A stretch of DNA of 64,000 nt from Daphnia pulex (Eukaryota; Arthropoda; Branchiopoda; Diplostraca; Daphniidae): NCBI RefSeq assembly GCF_021134715.1, contig NC_060017.1:1116001-1180000 (forward strand). The letters run 5' to 3'. Made by a program: the position numbers and the translations under genes. The number at the start of each line of letters is the position of its first letter. Within the stretch, counting starts at the first letter, position 1. Shown piece after piece: positions 15,720-23,708 of this stretch. A model generated the notes under the pieces. That model ran no database searches. It was not told where the DNA came from and saw only the letters and a list, made by a program, of their open reading frames with translations.

Positions 15720-15886
15720 AGTAGGTTATTCTGTTACGAGGAAACCTACCGAAACCCTAAGCTACGTTTAGGCAGCTAATGCGAACTGTGTGTCGTTTGC
15801 GTTTACATTTTTTGCTTGATTTACGGTCATCGCCTACCGAATCTTCCATTCCGTTGCTTGTTGCCCTGTCGAAACTATGCAGGCCC
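15720..15886 (-). ncRNA. ssrA: tmRNA, coding (mRNA-like) piece of a permuted ssrA gene
   Basis: The 5' end GGGCCTG (15886-15880) is followed by GTTTCGACAGGG, the conserved 5' tRNA-like domain. The resume codon GCA is at 15800-15798 and the tag reading frame encodes ANDTQFALAA then TAA (15770-15768). GCAAACGAC around the resume site is classical tmRNA sequence. GGGCCTG pairs with CAGGTCC of the acceptor piece, which lies upstream in transcription: the gene is circularly permuted. The exact 3' end is not seen. Confidence 0.8.
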
Positions 15887-15898
15887 ATCATAAAGAAA

Positions 15899-16084
15899 CT
15901 AAAACATTCCATGTTTAATACGCTCTTGCCTTGCCCATTTCATATAATGTAAAATCTTGCTCTTGTTCTTCTTTCGATTACAATATGCTTGATAATCCTT
16001 ATCGGTCTCGGCAGTTGGAAGTTTTGTAGGTTTAACCTTGTAAAACTGTCCACTTCCTGACCATGGGTTTGCGTATCTATTCAT
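15899..16084 (-). CDS. Small basic protein encoded inside the permuted tmRNA intervening segment
   Basis: 61 aa; AAGGAAA precedes the ATG. It starts 12 nt after the CCA of the acceptor piece and stops 12 nt before the 5' end of the coding piece, so it exactly fills the segment normally excised from permuted tmRNA precursors. Basic, with RKKNKSKILHYMKWARQERI. No family recognised. Confidence 0.6.
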   Translation of the reverse strand: MNRYANPWSGSGQFYKVKPTKLPTAETDKDYQAYCNRKKNKSKILHYMKWARQERIKHGMF

Positions 16085-16095
16085 GAATTTCCTTA

Positions 16096-16163
16096 TGGTG
16101 GACCTGGGGGGATTCGCACCCCCGTCCAGGACACTTTTCTCTTTACTTCATATGATCATAAAT
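16096..16163 (-). ncRNA. ssrA: tmRNA, acceptor piece of a permuted ssrA gene
   Basis: Contains GTGTCCTGGAC, a T-arm GGGGG-TGCGAAT-CCCCC, the 3' acceptor strand CAGGTCC, discriminator A and encoded CCA (16098-16096). These match the 3' end of tmRNA. Its 5' end is set by the flanking tRNA-Cys and is approximate. Confidence 0.8.
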
Positions 16164-16241
16164 TGGAGTACGAGGTGAGATTTAAACTCACGATTTTACG
16201 GATTTGCAATCCGTTGCAATGGGCCGCTCTGCCACTCGTAC
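16164..16241 (-). tRNA. tRNA-Cys(GCA)
   Basis: Acceptor GTACGAG/CTCGTAC, arm ACGGA-TTGCAAA-TCCGT, T-loop TTTAAAT, encoded CCA. Confidence 0.85.
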
Positions 16242-16242
16242 A

Positions 16243-16355
16243 TGTCAATTTGTAGTAGGTAAGGACAAAACCTTATTAGTTTGCGCTTCGATATTTAACG
16301 TGGCTCTTGCCATTCCGCAACACCTTTTACATATCATCACGATAGTTACTACAAA
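16243..16355. other. Inter-tRNA spacer with terminal inverted repeat
   Basis: TTTGTAGTA near 16247 and TACTACAAA near 16347 pair perfectly, enclosing about 90 bp with an AAGG..CCTT hairpin. Same general design as the stem-closed elements between other tRNAs, but a different stem sequence. No ORF seen. Confidence 0.35.
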
Positions 16356-16359
16356 AAAT

Positions 16360-16436
16360 TGGTGCGACCTGAGGAACTCGAATCCCCAACCTCCTGGTTC
16401 GTAGCCAGGTGCTCTATCCAGTTGAGCTAAAGGCGC
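16360..16436 (-). tRNA. tRNA-Arg(ACG)
   Basis: Arm CCTGG-CTACGAA-CCAGG, T-loop TTCGAGT, encoded CCA. A34 would need host TadA editing. Confidence 0.85.
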
Positions 16437-16445
16437 ATAATATAT

Positions 16446-16537
16446 TGGCGGAGAGCAGAGGAGTCGAACCCCATCCCATTTCTGAGAACCTGTTTTTCAA
16501 GGCCAGTCGCAGGACCAACCCCGCTGCATTACTCTCC
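16446..16537 (-). tRNA. tRNA-Ser(UGA)
   Basis: Acceptor GGAGAGT, loop CTTGAAA, class II variable arm, T-loop TTCGACT. The anticodon stem carries an extra or mispaired base. Confidence 0.7.
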
Positions 16538-16547
16538 ATTATCTTAG

Positions 16548-16620
16548 TACCAAGAGACGGGATCGAACCGCCCACGCACAAATTTTCAGTCTGTCGCTCT
16601 ACCGACTGAGCTATCTTGGC
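16548..16620 (-). tRNA. tRNA-Phe(GAA)
   Basis: Acceptor GCCAAGA/TCTTGGT, arm ACAGA-CTGAAAA-TTTGT, T-loop TTCGATC. CCA not encoded. Confidence 0.85.
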
Positions 16621-16629
16621 AAATTGATT

Positions 16630-16704
16630 TGGGGTGTCGTATGAGAATTGAACTTATGATGACGGAAACACAATCCGTAGTTTTTCCACTAAAGTAACGA
16701 CACC
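16630..16704 (-). tRNA. tRNA-His(GUG)
   Basis: Acceptor GGTGTCG/CGACACC, arm ACGGA-TTGTGTT-TCCGT, T-loop TTCAATT. Confidence 0.85.
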
Positions 16705-16773
16705 ATTTACTGGACGTTATCGTGTATCCACTTCCAATATTCTTCTACTGACATAGTTTATCCTTATAAAGAT

Positions 16774-16847
16774 TGGCATCCCGCCAGTGACTCGAACCCC
16801 GATCAACGGTTTTGGAGACCGTTATGCTGCCATTACACAAGCGAGAC
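16774..16847 (-). tRNA. tRNA-Trp(CCA)
   Basis: Arm ACGGT-CTCCAAA-ACCGT, T-loop TTCGAGT, encoded CCA. Confidence 0.85.
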
Positions 16848-16860
16848 ACTAATTATTGAG

Positions 16861-17420
16861 TTAAACTGTGTACTCGTATGACACAGGAACTCTAAACTTG
16901 ATAGAGCCGTCAAGTCGCCAAGGTTGACTTGTGACTAAAACACGGTCATCAAATTGAACATCAGCAGAACCGCTCGGAGCGCCGACAGTTGAAATGATGC
17001 TTTTATTCCCAGTTTGAATAATAAATGTGCTGATTGTTCCGGCAGCACTAGGAATTTTTGGTGGAAAGTTAGAGATCGTTACGTAACCGTTTGCATCCAT
17101 TGCTCGTGTTAATTCTGATATGGCATAAGTAGCTAAAGCTACATCAGAACTATTTCTAAAAGTAATGTTTCCTGCAACTGAAATGGAGGCAGTGGCAAAG
17201 TTTGGGTTACCGTTAACTCCACCACTATAAGATGTCGCTCTTAACTCACTAAAAATCGATACCATCAAAAAATTAACTTTTGTTGCAGCCGTATAAGCGT
17301 TTTGTATTGCGACTGCGCCGGTGAATATGCGATCACGCCAGTGCTTACGACGATATTTGCCGTCGTCAAGTCATCAGTGACTAAAGACGCATAAGAAGTT
17401 GAAATTGATATCGTAGCCAT
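16861..17420 (-). CDS. Virion/tail-fibre-like protein, frameshifted
   Basis: Start at 17420 (MATISISTSYASLVTDDLTT); a shift near 17325 joins FTGAVAIQNAYTAATKVNFL to the long frame that ends FRVPVSYEYTV. Ser/Thr/Gly-rich beta composition typical of fibre or neck proteins. Lies in the adhesin cluster. Confidence 0.5.
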
Positions 17421-17426
17421 TATTCG

Positions 17427-17933
17427 TTACTCCACAATTGTTAAGCCGCCATCATATGGGGCAAATGGTTAGCCTAAGGTTGTAGTTAGGTTTGTGTATC
17501 GCATAATTCCAGTTCCGGTGTTCGTAGTGACAGGAACAACAATAAATCGTCCGGAATAAAGCAACTCTTCAACGTTGACGTTAACTGCTGTTGCATTCCA
17601 AATGATAGCCCATGCCGCAGTGCCAGACTTAAACGCATTAGTTGTTACTGTATTACTAGTGTTAGTGAAGTAATACGTTAATGTTCCTTCGTTCCACAGA
17701 CAAGCTGGGCCTGTGGAATAATGTGCAAGGCAAGCGCTTGCACTTTGGTTATAGTTTGTCCAGTTTGACTCAATTACTTGAGCAGTAGGTTGAGCGCCTG
17801 TGTATATAGTTACAGAAGTAGACTTTCCAGTCCTGGAAATAGCTCCACTAGAATCGTTCGTTATTGTCTGTAGTAGTAAATCAAATGATCTACGTGTAGT
17901 CATTCGATTTACTTCTGTTGAATAGGTTGGCAT
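17427..17933 (-). CDS. Virion structural protein, TAA before the C-terminus
   Basis: 154 aa to TAA at 17471-17469, then PFAPYDGGLTIVE in the same frame to TAA 17429. Ser/Thr/Asn-rich beta protein. A T4-type late promoter (17962-17969) precedes it. Confidence 0.55.
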
Positions 17934-17961
17934 AGGTAAAATTCCTTGTTAACGTTTAAGT

Positions 17962-17969
17962 TATTTATA
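17962..17969 (-). promoter_or_regulatory. T4-type late promoter
   Basis: TATAAATA on the minus strand, with a second overlapping ATAAATAA, 29 bp upstream of 17933. Confidence 0.55.
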
Positions 17970-19505
17970 TTTATACTGCGTTGTTTGTTAGGGAAAGATT
18001 TTCCAGCGCCCCAAATGATACGAACTGCTCCTGAACCTCCTGACCCACCGTTTCCACCACCTTGGGATTGGGCAGGGCCTCCGCAACCGCCGCCGCCGTA
18101 TGTGCCACCCTGAGCTTGACCAGGGCCACCGCCACCGATTCCTCCATTTGAACCACCACTTCCTCCAACGCCTTTAGAGTTATATTGAGTTATCGCTATT
18201 CCGCTTGCACCTTGTCCTAATAGACCAACACCTCCGCCAACGCCAGCCAAACTGCTGCCCCAAGGTGCCCCAGCACCACCTCCGCCTTGTCCTGATGTTG
18301 GTTGTAATTCAGTCTCAAAAACAGAGCTAGATTTCCCGCCGTTTCCGCCGTTGCCTGCGTATCCCGCGGCACCTGCGCCGCCCGAAGATTAAAAAGCAGT
18401 TGAAAACGTTGCATTTCCTCCAGAAAACTTTACATCACCAACTACGGACGCTCATGCACCACCTGTTCCTACTAATTCGTTGAAGGTTGCAGAACTGCCA
18501 CCACCACCGCCGCTTTGGCAAAGAAAATGACGCTATTGTTTGCTCGTCTTATTTGACTGTCTACACCGGCTGCATCGTCTGTTGCAGTGACTTGTCCGGT
18601 ATATGCTCCCGCTGTGCCGGCTGAGCCCGATATGATAGTTAGCACTTCGCCTGGTGTAACCGAAATATTGTTTGAATAACTAAGTGCGCCACCGCCACCG
18701 CCACACCCACCGGCAGCGTTTTGACCATAACCACCAGCACCACCACCGCCGCCGCCGCCACCGACTGCAACTGCGCTTATACTAGTTACTCCATCTGGCA
18801 CTGTCCAGGTATATGTACCGGCAGTTGTAAATGGTTGTGCTATTACCACTGGCACATTATTGTTCTTGATCGATGTGCCTTCAATCGTGAAGGTAGGACT
18901 GTTAGCGATATCCTCTTCATACTCAGTAAAGAAGACGTTGTTTGAAACTACTGTGCTTCCTTCCAGGGTCAGTGTAGGAGAATTAGTAATGTCCTCTTCA
19001 TACTCAGTAAAGAAAACATTGTTCGATGCTATCATGCTTCCGTCCATCGTAAACGTTGGGCTGTTAGTAATGTCCTCTTCATACTCAATGAAGAAAGCAT
19101 TATTAGATATTACCGATGATCCTGTTCTAATGAATCTGAAGGTGCCATTAAGTCACTCTTGGTACTCAATGAAGAACTGGTTATTTGATGTCAGCGATGA
19201 TCCGCCTAACGTGAACACTGTGCTGTTAGTGATGCTTTCTTGCTGGCCAGTGAAGAAGTTCTTATTTGATATTACGCTTGTGCCTTGTAGAGTAAAAGTT
19301 CCAGTTCCGGCATAAATAGTAGAAAAACTAACACTACTCTTACCTTTAAGGTCACTCATACTTATTCTAGTACCAGCGCCTTGTTTGCCTGCAAGGACTC
19401 GCACATTTGCCTGACCCAGACTGATTAATGCCTTCAGGTCCAATACCAACTCGGTATTAACCTGTGACATCGAAATTGCGTCTGTTGGCAGTGCCGTAGT
19501 ATTTC
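17969..19505 (-). CDS. Glycine-rich tail adhesin/fibre protein with 27-aa repeats, multiply interrupted
   Basis: N-terminal ALPTDAISMSQVNTELVLDL with a lost ATG near 19505, then four or five repeats of about 27 residues (ISNNxFFTEYEEDITNSPTF), a TYTWTVPDGVTSISAVAVGG domain, long poly-Gly tracts, and the phage-typical end GAVRIIWGAGKSFPN. Breaks: TGA 19155-19153, a shift near 18510, TGA near 18453, TAA near 18391, and a shift near 17990. Gly-rich loops recall T-even adhesins that bind receptors; inferred. Confidence 0.6.
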
Positions 19506-19536
19506 CTTTAACTAAGCTTCTAGTGTTTGTTCAACT

Positions 19537-19544
19537 TATTTATA
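19537..19544 (-). promoter_or_regulatory. T4-type late promoter
   Basis: TATAAATA on the minus strand about 30 bp upstream of the adhesin gene. Confidence 0.5.
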
Positions 19545-19553
19545 CTAAAAGAT

Positions 19554-19627
19554 TGGTCTCGGTGGCAAGAATCGAAGTTGCGCTACATGGTCCCAAACCA
19601 CGGGTGATGCCATTTCACTACACCGAG
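19554..19627 (-). tRNA. tRNA-Pro(UGG)
   Basis: Acceptor CTCGGTG/CACCGAG, arm CGTGG-TTTGGGA-CCATG, encoded CCA. Confidence 0.8.
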
Positions 19628-19633
19628 AAATAC

Positions 19634-19711
19634 TGGCAGAGGTAATTGGATTCGAACCAATGAAACTGATTTCAAAGACCAGTGCTTTAGGCCAGGCTAA
19701 GCTATACCCCA
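19634..19711 (-). tRNA. tRNA-Gln(UUG)
   Basis: Arm CTGGT-CTTTGAA-ATCAG, T-loop TTCGAAT; T at position 1 as usual for Gln tRNA. Confidence 0.8.
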
Positions 19712-19718
19712 ACAAAAT

Positions 19719-19797
19719 TGGCTCCGCATCTGGGTAACGATCCCAGCTAATCATTGATTAACAGTCAAGCCCATGCACCATGCTCGGGTTCTGCGGA
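19719..19797 (-). tRNA. tRNA-Asn(GUU)
   Basis: Loop CTGTTAA, T-stem CTGGG/CCCAG with unusual loop ATCGTTA, encoded CCA. Confidence 0.7.
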
Positions 19798-19805
19798 ATA
19801 GAATC

Positions 19806-19934
19806 TTAAATTTCTTCGTAGTCGGCTTTGAAACCGCCACATTCAGGACATGGAAAATCTTCTGGTAAGTCTTCCCATTTGCCTTCTAACTCTTCAGCGT
19901 GGACATGGCCACAAATTACACATACATGTTCCAT
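19806..19934 (-). CDS. Rubredoxin
   Basis: 42 aa, intact. Two CxxC knuckles (CVICGHVH and CPECGGFK) with WEDLPEDFPCPEC between them are the rubredoxin signature, a one-iron electron carrier. Its ATG overlaps the stop of the rubrerythrin gene, so the two are translationally coupled and rubredoxin is a likely electron donor. Confidence 0.8.
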   Translation of the reverse strand: MEHVCVICGHVHAEELEGKWEDLPEDFPCPECGGFKADYEEI

Positions 19935-20405
19935 TATAAACTCTCCAATACTTGCTGATATGCCTCTGCATGACGCTTTTCAACTTTTGCTAGTGCTGAG
20001 AATCTCTTCTCGGCTTTAGCTAACACGGCAGAGAATTGTTCTGCGTGTTCTTTACTCTCTTCAATCTGTGCGGCTGCTTCCATCACGGCTAAAGTGTTGC
20101 CTTCGATTTCAGCGGCACGTTTGAAGTCCGGATACATTCTAATGAACTCATGTGTTTCAACTTCAATGGCCATTTCAAGACATTGCTTAGTTGAGGGTTT
20201 GCCAACTAACAATTCAAGATGGCCCCAGGAGTGTAGCAATTCTTGATCTGCGGTATACTCAAAGTGTTCCGCAATCTCTTCATATCCTTCTTCACGGGCA
20301 ATTTTGGCAAAGTAGCGATATAGTATGGTAATAGTAATGCGAAATAGTATGCGCTTGAGATTCACCAGCAAAGGCCGCTTCAAGGTTCTTAATAGTAACT
20401 GACAT
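19934..20405 (-). CDS. Rubrerythrin-like di-iron protein, interrupted by a small insertion
   Basis: MSVTIKNLEAAFAGESQAH and LYRYFAKIAREEGYEEIAEH, ADQELLHSWGHLELL, HEFIRMYPDFKRAAEIEG and EKRHAEAYQQVL give the four-helix di-iron core (E, ExxH pairs). Between QAH and LYRYF lies about 24 extra nt with a direct repeat (CATACTAT twice) that breaks the frame. Family role: peroxide detoxification. Confidence 0.7.
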
Positions 20406-20422
20406 AGCTTCCTTTCATAAAA

Positions 20423-20497
20423 TGGTAGCGGGTGTTGGATTTGAACCAACGATGCTCCTGGCTAATGATACCGGAGTGGTGACCTGACCCTACCCGC
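20423..20497 (-). tRNA. tRNA-Met(CAU), third
   Basis: Acceptor GCGGGTA/CACCCGC-like, loop ATCATTA, T-loop TTCAAAT, encoded CCA. Anticodon stem has mismatches. Confidence 0.65.
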
Positions 20498-20711
20498 ACT
20501 AATTAGTATTTAGCTACTCACACCACATGAGCCCTAAAATGGTCTGTTACTACGTCCATAACATTTATTCTTTTGGAAAAGCGTTATACTACACCCTAGG
20601 CAGTTTCCAGTATCCCTGAAATGGGGACTGTGAGGTCAGGTCCTAGCGTAGCCTCTGTTCTATCGTTTCAGAGACGCCTTTTTATAACGCAAAAGAGTAA
20701 GCCGGGGTGCT
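20498..20711. other. Structured inter-tRNA spacer
   Basis: Between 20581 and 20691 the ends GCGTTATA and TATAACGC pair and enclose several short hairpins. No ORF. Likely a transcribed tRNA-array spacer. Confidence 0.35.
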
Positions 20712-20786
20712 TGGTACCGATGGAAAATTTCGAAATGTCGGCCTTTCGCTTATCAAGCGAATGCTCTTTCTCTGAGCTACGTCGGC
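20712..20786 (-). tRNA. tRNA-Ile(GAU)
   Basis: Arm TTCGC-TTGATAA-GCGAA perfect, acceptor GCCGACG/CATCGGT, encoded CCA, but the T-arm is degenerate. Confidence 0.7.
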
Positions 20787-21023
20787 AAAACTATGGCAGG
20801 TGAGGTATTTAGTCAACGTAATCAATGTATCTGACTTGCCCATTCTCCTTTTACTTTCCTTACCACAAAACTGGCGGTCTGTGGGCGAATCACGGCGGTC
20901 TGTAAGCGGATAGACAATCCGCAGTAATAACCTCTATACGAACAGACCTAAAATAGTGATAGTTTCTATAACACCCATTGAAACTAACAAACATTGAGCA
21001 TATTTGGCATATGCTATTTGGCT
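20787..21023. other. Inter-tRNA spacer; possible decayed small ORF
   Basis: A minus-strand frame from an ATG near 20981 (MGVIETITILGLFV) has a TAG, then continues basic residues. A 10-bp direct repeat GGCGGTCTGT occurs twice near 20871 and 20893. I cannot assign a gene. Confidence 0.25.
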
Positions 21024-21109
21024 TGGTGGAGATGGATGGATTCGAACCACCGTGCTTTTTAGGGGCCAGATTTACAGTCTGGTGCAATCAACTACTCTTC
21101 CACATCTCC
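21024..21109 (-). tRNA. tRNA-Tyr(GUA)
   Basis: Acceptor GGAGATG/CATCTCC-like, arm CCAGA-CTGTAAA-TCTGG, class II variable arm, T-loop TTCGAAT, encoded CCA. Confidence 0.85.
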
Positions 21110-21223
21110 GAATAATTGACGGCTACGAACTTCCGTCATGCCTTTTTCATAGACACCGAGAGTACATCGTAGATGCACCGCCTAATACGGCATATTCTTC
21201 AAAAGAACATGCTAAGAATTGAA

Positions 21224-21296
21224 GTCCTAGCTGGGATTCGAACCCAGGTTTCCTGCTCGAAAAAGCAAGCGTTCTTGGCCTCTAAACTAAAAGGAC
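21224..21296 (-). tRNA. tRNA-Glu(UUC) with 8-nt anticodon loop
   Basis: Stem CTTGC/GCAGG with loop TTTTTCGA, one T longer than normal; T-arm CTGGG-TTCGAAT-CCCAG. An extra T in a homopolymer would explain it. Confidence 0.7.
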
Positions 21297-21304
21297 ATAA
21301 AATC

Positions 21305-21379
21305 TGGTGGACCGACAGGGGATTGAACCCCGACCTCAGGCATGCAAAGCCCATGTGCTCCCATTATCACTATCAGCCC
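21305..21379 (-). tRNA. tRNA-Ala(UGC)
   Basis: Stem GGGC/GCCT with loop TTTGCAT, T-loop TTCAATC, encoded CCA. Confidence 0.8.
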
Positions 21380-21440
21380 AAATAACGCTTGACTTTTTAA
21401 GGAACATTTTTGTTGAGTCACTATCAACCTAACAGAATCT

Positions 21441-21468
21441 AGTATAACACAATCAAAAGATTTGTCAA
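21441..21468 (-). promoter_or_regulatory. sigma70-like promoter of the third tRNA array
   Basis: Minus strand: TTGACA, 16 bp, TATACT, upstream of tRNA-Ala. A similar TTGACA-N15-TAAACT lies at 21559-21585. Confidence 0.6.
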
Positions 21469-21547
21469 CACTTTTTTACGTGTTTCGTATTTATACAACA
21501 TCTTCTTTCTCTTTGCTGTTCATAACTTGTGAACAACTTCTCATCTA

Positions 21548-21820
21548 CTATGTATATAGTTTATCATAAAAAACGGTATTGTCAAGAACTTTTTGAGAAA
21601 AAATTGTATTAAGTTGCACTTTTATGCAGTCTACAGAGTTGATCATCGACTCATCCTCTTTTTCCAACTTGTCGCAAAGTGATACCAAGCTGTTTCGTGC
21701 TTCGATCAACGTATCATAATTTTGGGCATTCATCGCAGATGCCGCCGAGGCCATCTTATCCGCAATGCCCAAAATTGCCAATTTACGTTCCTTGCATTCC
21801 AGTATCTTGATCTTCAACAT
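21548..21820 (-). CDS. Hypothetical helical protein, 90 aa
   Basis: Intact, start after AAGGAGA. Predicted all-helical (ECKERKLAILGIADKMASAA). Unknown. A promoter and an 11-bp inverted repeat lie upstream. Confidence 0.55.
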   Translation of the reverse strand: MLKIKILECKERKLAILGIADKMASAASAMNAQNYDTLIEARNSLVSLCDKLEKEDESMINSVDCIKVQLNTIFSQKVLDNTVFYDKLYT

Positions 21821-21921
21821 ATAGTCTCCTTCACGTTAACGTTATCCATCTAAGAAATTTAAATGGTAATGTAATGTCATTTAATGTCAGGATACATTAT
21901 AATTTTTATCACATTTTTCAT

Positions 21922-21972
21922 TATGGCAAATATTAGTCTGACGACTCTCTATTTGCCATACGGTCAGTATAG
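21922..21972 (-). promoter_or_regulatory. Promoter start region with 11-bp perfect inverted repeat
   Basis: TATGGCAAATA (21922-21932) and TATTTGCCATA (21950-21960) flank 17 bp right at the expected start of transcription from the TATACT box at 21967-21972 (with TTGACG at 21989-21994). Could be an operator or a leader hairpin. Confidence 0.45.
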
Positions 21973-22040
21973 CACTAAAGAGTGTAAGCGTCAAGCATTT
22001 TTATCATTTCTATCAACTATGTTACACTCTATAAGCCGTA

Positions 22041-22442
22041 TTAGATGATCAGCCACTGTGTGCCATTGTACACGAATGTGAGCGAACCGTACTGTGCATC
22101 GATGACCGCTGTTGCCGCACCATCGATTGTGCCGGCAGTTGCTGTGATAGTGATTGGTGTTGCAGGTGAAGCAAGTCCTAAACCGTCTTTGATTGTGAAC
22201 TCTTGACCAAGCACACCTGCTGGTAGCGTCACAGCGACTGCTACTGGACCTGGCACCGCTACATCAATCACGTTATCAGTTGCGGCTATTACAGTGATAG
22301 GAGTTGCAACGGCAGTTCTGATATCTGCAATTGCACCGCCGCTGCCACTGATTGTAATTGTATTGGCGCCAGTGCCTGTGGTTGGTACAATCGTAATATC
22401 TGTTCCTGCTAGAATCGAGGTGGGGTTATTGATGTATGACAT
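22041..22442 (-). CDS. Virion fibre-type protein, 133 aa
   Basis: Intact. MSYINNPTSILAGTDITIVP, then a repetitive beta-rich Thr/Ala/Ile sequence ending YGSLTFVYNGTQWLI. The C-terminal half closely resembles that of the collagen-like gene at 23225 (GAASAVINAPYGALQLVFNG), so the domain is shared. Confidence 0.6.
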   Translation of the reverse strand: MSYINNPTSILAGTDITIVPTTGTGANTITISGSGGAIADIRTAVATPITVIAATDNVIDVAVPGPVAVAVTLPAGVLGQEFTIKDGLGLASPATPITITATAGTIDGAATAVIDAQYGSLTFVYNGTQWLII

Positions 22443-22470
22443 TTGGTTTCCTTTATTGTTTTTATTTTTG

Positions 22471-23025
22471 TTAACTAATACGAGTGAGAGTGACCTTCAC
22501 ACTGTTGCCAGTCGGTCTTATTGGTGTTACCTGAGCTGGTAACGATAGTAAAGATTTTGTGGTATCAGCGCTACTCCAACACATTTGAATATTTCCACCT
22601 GCTGGTATGTCAAGTGTAAAATTACCAGATGTGAAAATAGTCAATAACGTATTGATTAAGTCTAAGTCTTGTTTAGAACCTGGAATGTCAACACCATTTA
22701 AACTTAACCACATGCTAATGACACTAGTGCCGCCAGCAGTTTTGCTTACTTCAAGCGTAAACAGTTTAGTGTACGTTCCAGAATTAACTACAGTCAGGGC
22801 AGTGCCACCGACAATGCTAATACCATTTGCTGGACCAGTTGTGTTATATGTTAACAGATTTATTGCATTGGCAACAGGATTCGTTTGCGCCGCAGTGCTA
22901 GTAAAGAAGCCATAAACAGTTAAACCTCCACTAGAGCTAACAATACCATTAGTCACATTTAGACCTGAGCAGACCTTGAGTATACCAAAGTCGGTGGCAG
23001 AAGCAAGAGGTGCTTTAAATGACAT
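22471..23025 (-). CDS. Virion fibre-type protein, 184 aa
   Basis: Intact. APLASATDFGILKVCSGLNV is the short linker seen at the start of many fibre modules; the rest is a TNF/C1q-like beta sandwich composition. Confidence 0.6.
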   Translation of the reverse strand: MSFKAPLASATDFGILKVCSGLNVTNGIVSSSGGLTVYGFFTSTAAQTNPVANAINLLTYNTTGPANGISIVGGTALTVVNSGTYTKLFTLEVSKTAGGTSVISMWLSLNGVDIPGSKQDLDLINTLLTIFTSGNFTLDIPAGGNIQMCWSSADTTKSLLSLPAQVTPIRPTGNSVKVTLTRIS

Positions 23026-23026
23026 C

Positions 23027-23215
23027 TTATACCTTTTGTATGGCTACCCATGAGGCACAAACATATTCTGGCCTCCCCTCTGTGCTCCAGGTGTTGCAGT
23101 ACTTTATGCCTGGTATGAAAAATAAGCAACCACCACAGCGGTTACTCACTCTATATAAACTTGGGAGTGAGGCTGGTATAGGCTCTCCGTCTGGGTATTT
23201 GCGTTCTTCTATCAT
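23027..23215 (-). CDS. Cysteine-rich small protein, 62 aa
   Basis: Intact. CGGCLFFIPGIKYCNTW and PEYVCASW give four Cys spaced like small Fe-S/zinc phage proteins. Ligand unknown. Confidence 0.55.
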   Translation of the reverse strand: MIEERKYPDGEPIPASLPSLYRVSNRCGGCLFFIPGIKYCNTWSTEGRPEYVCASWVAIQKV

Positions 23216-23224
23216 ATTGTATCC

Positions 23225-23706
23225 TTAAGCAAGGTTCCACTCTGTTCCGTTGAACACGAGTTGGAGAGCACCATACGGTGCATTGATGACTGCACTAGCC
23301 GCACCATCAATGAGTGCTCCTGCAATGTCAGTAATCGTGATTGGATTTTTCGTTGCATCGCCATCAATATCCTTTACGATAAAGATAGTGCCTGCTGGAC
23401 TGATTGGTAGCACAATGCTTGCGGCAGTTGCTAAGTCAACACCGATGAAATAATCATCTAGTGTTGCCGTGAATGGAGTAGTAGTGACAATCGTAACTGG
23501 CACTAGTCCTGGTGTGCCTGGAGGACCTTCTGGTCCTGTAGGCCCGGCTGGACCCGGTGGGCCTACTGGTCCAATTGATCCACCTGATATGATACTACTA
23601 ATAAACAAGTCTTTATCATAGCACGGCGGCGGAAGAATTGGCAGTGAAAGAGGTACAATTGGAAACCCAAATGGCCCGCCTTGAAATTGATTTTGCTGTT
23701 GCCAAC
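23225..23706 (-). CDS. Collagen-like virion protein, start codon lost
   Basis: The frame is open from QQQNQFQGGPFGFPIVPLS through Gly-X-Y repeats (GPVGPPGPAGPTGPEGPPG) to a beta C-terminal domain. The paralogue at 24340 starts MQQQ; here the corresponding codon is TGG at 23706. Probably a trimeric surface fibre. Confidence 0.6.
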
Positions 23707-23708
23707 AA

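Noticed and set aside
18860-19315. 151-codon plus-strand frame
   Set aside because: Shadow of the repeated adhesin sequence on the other strand; its apparent repeats follow the DNA repeat.
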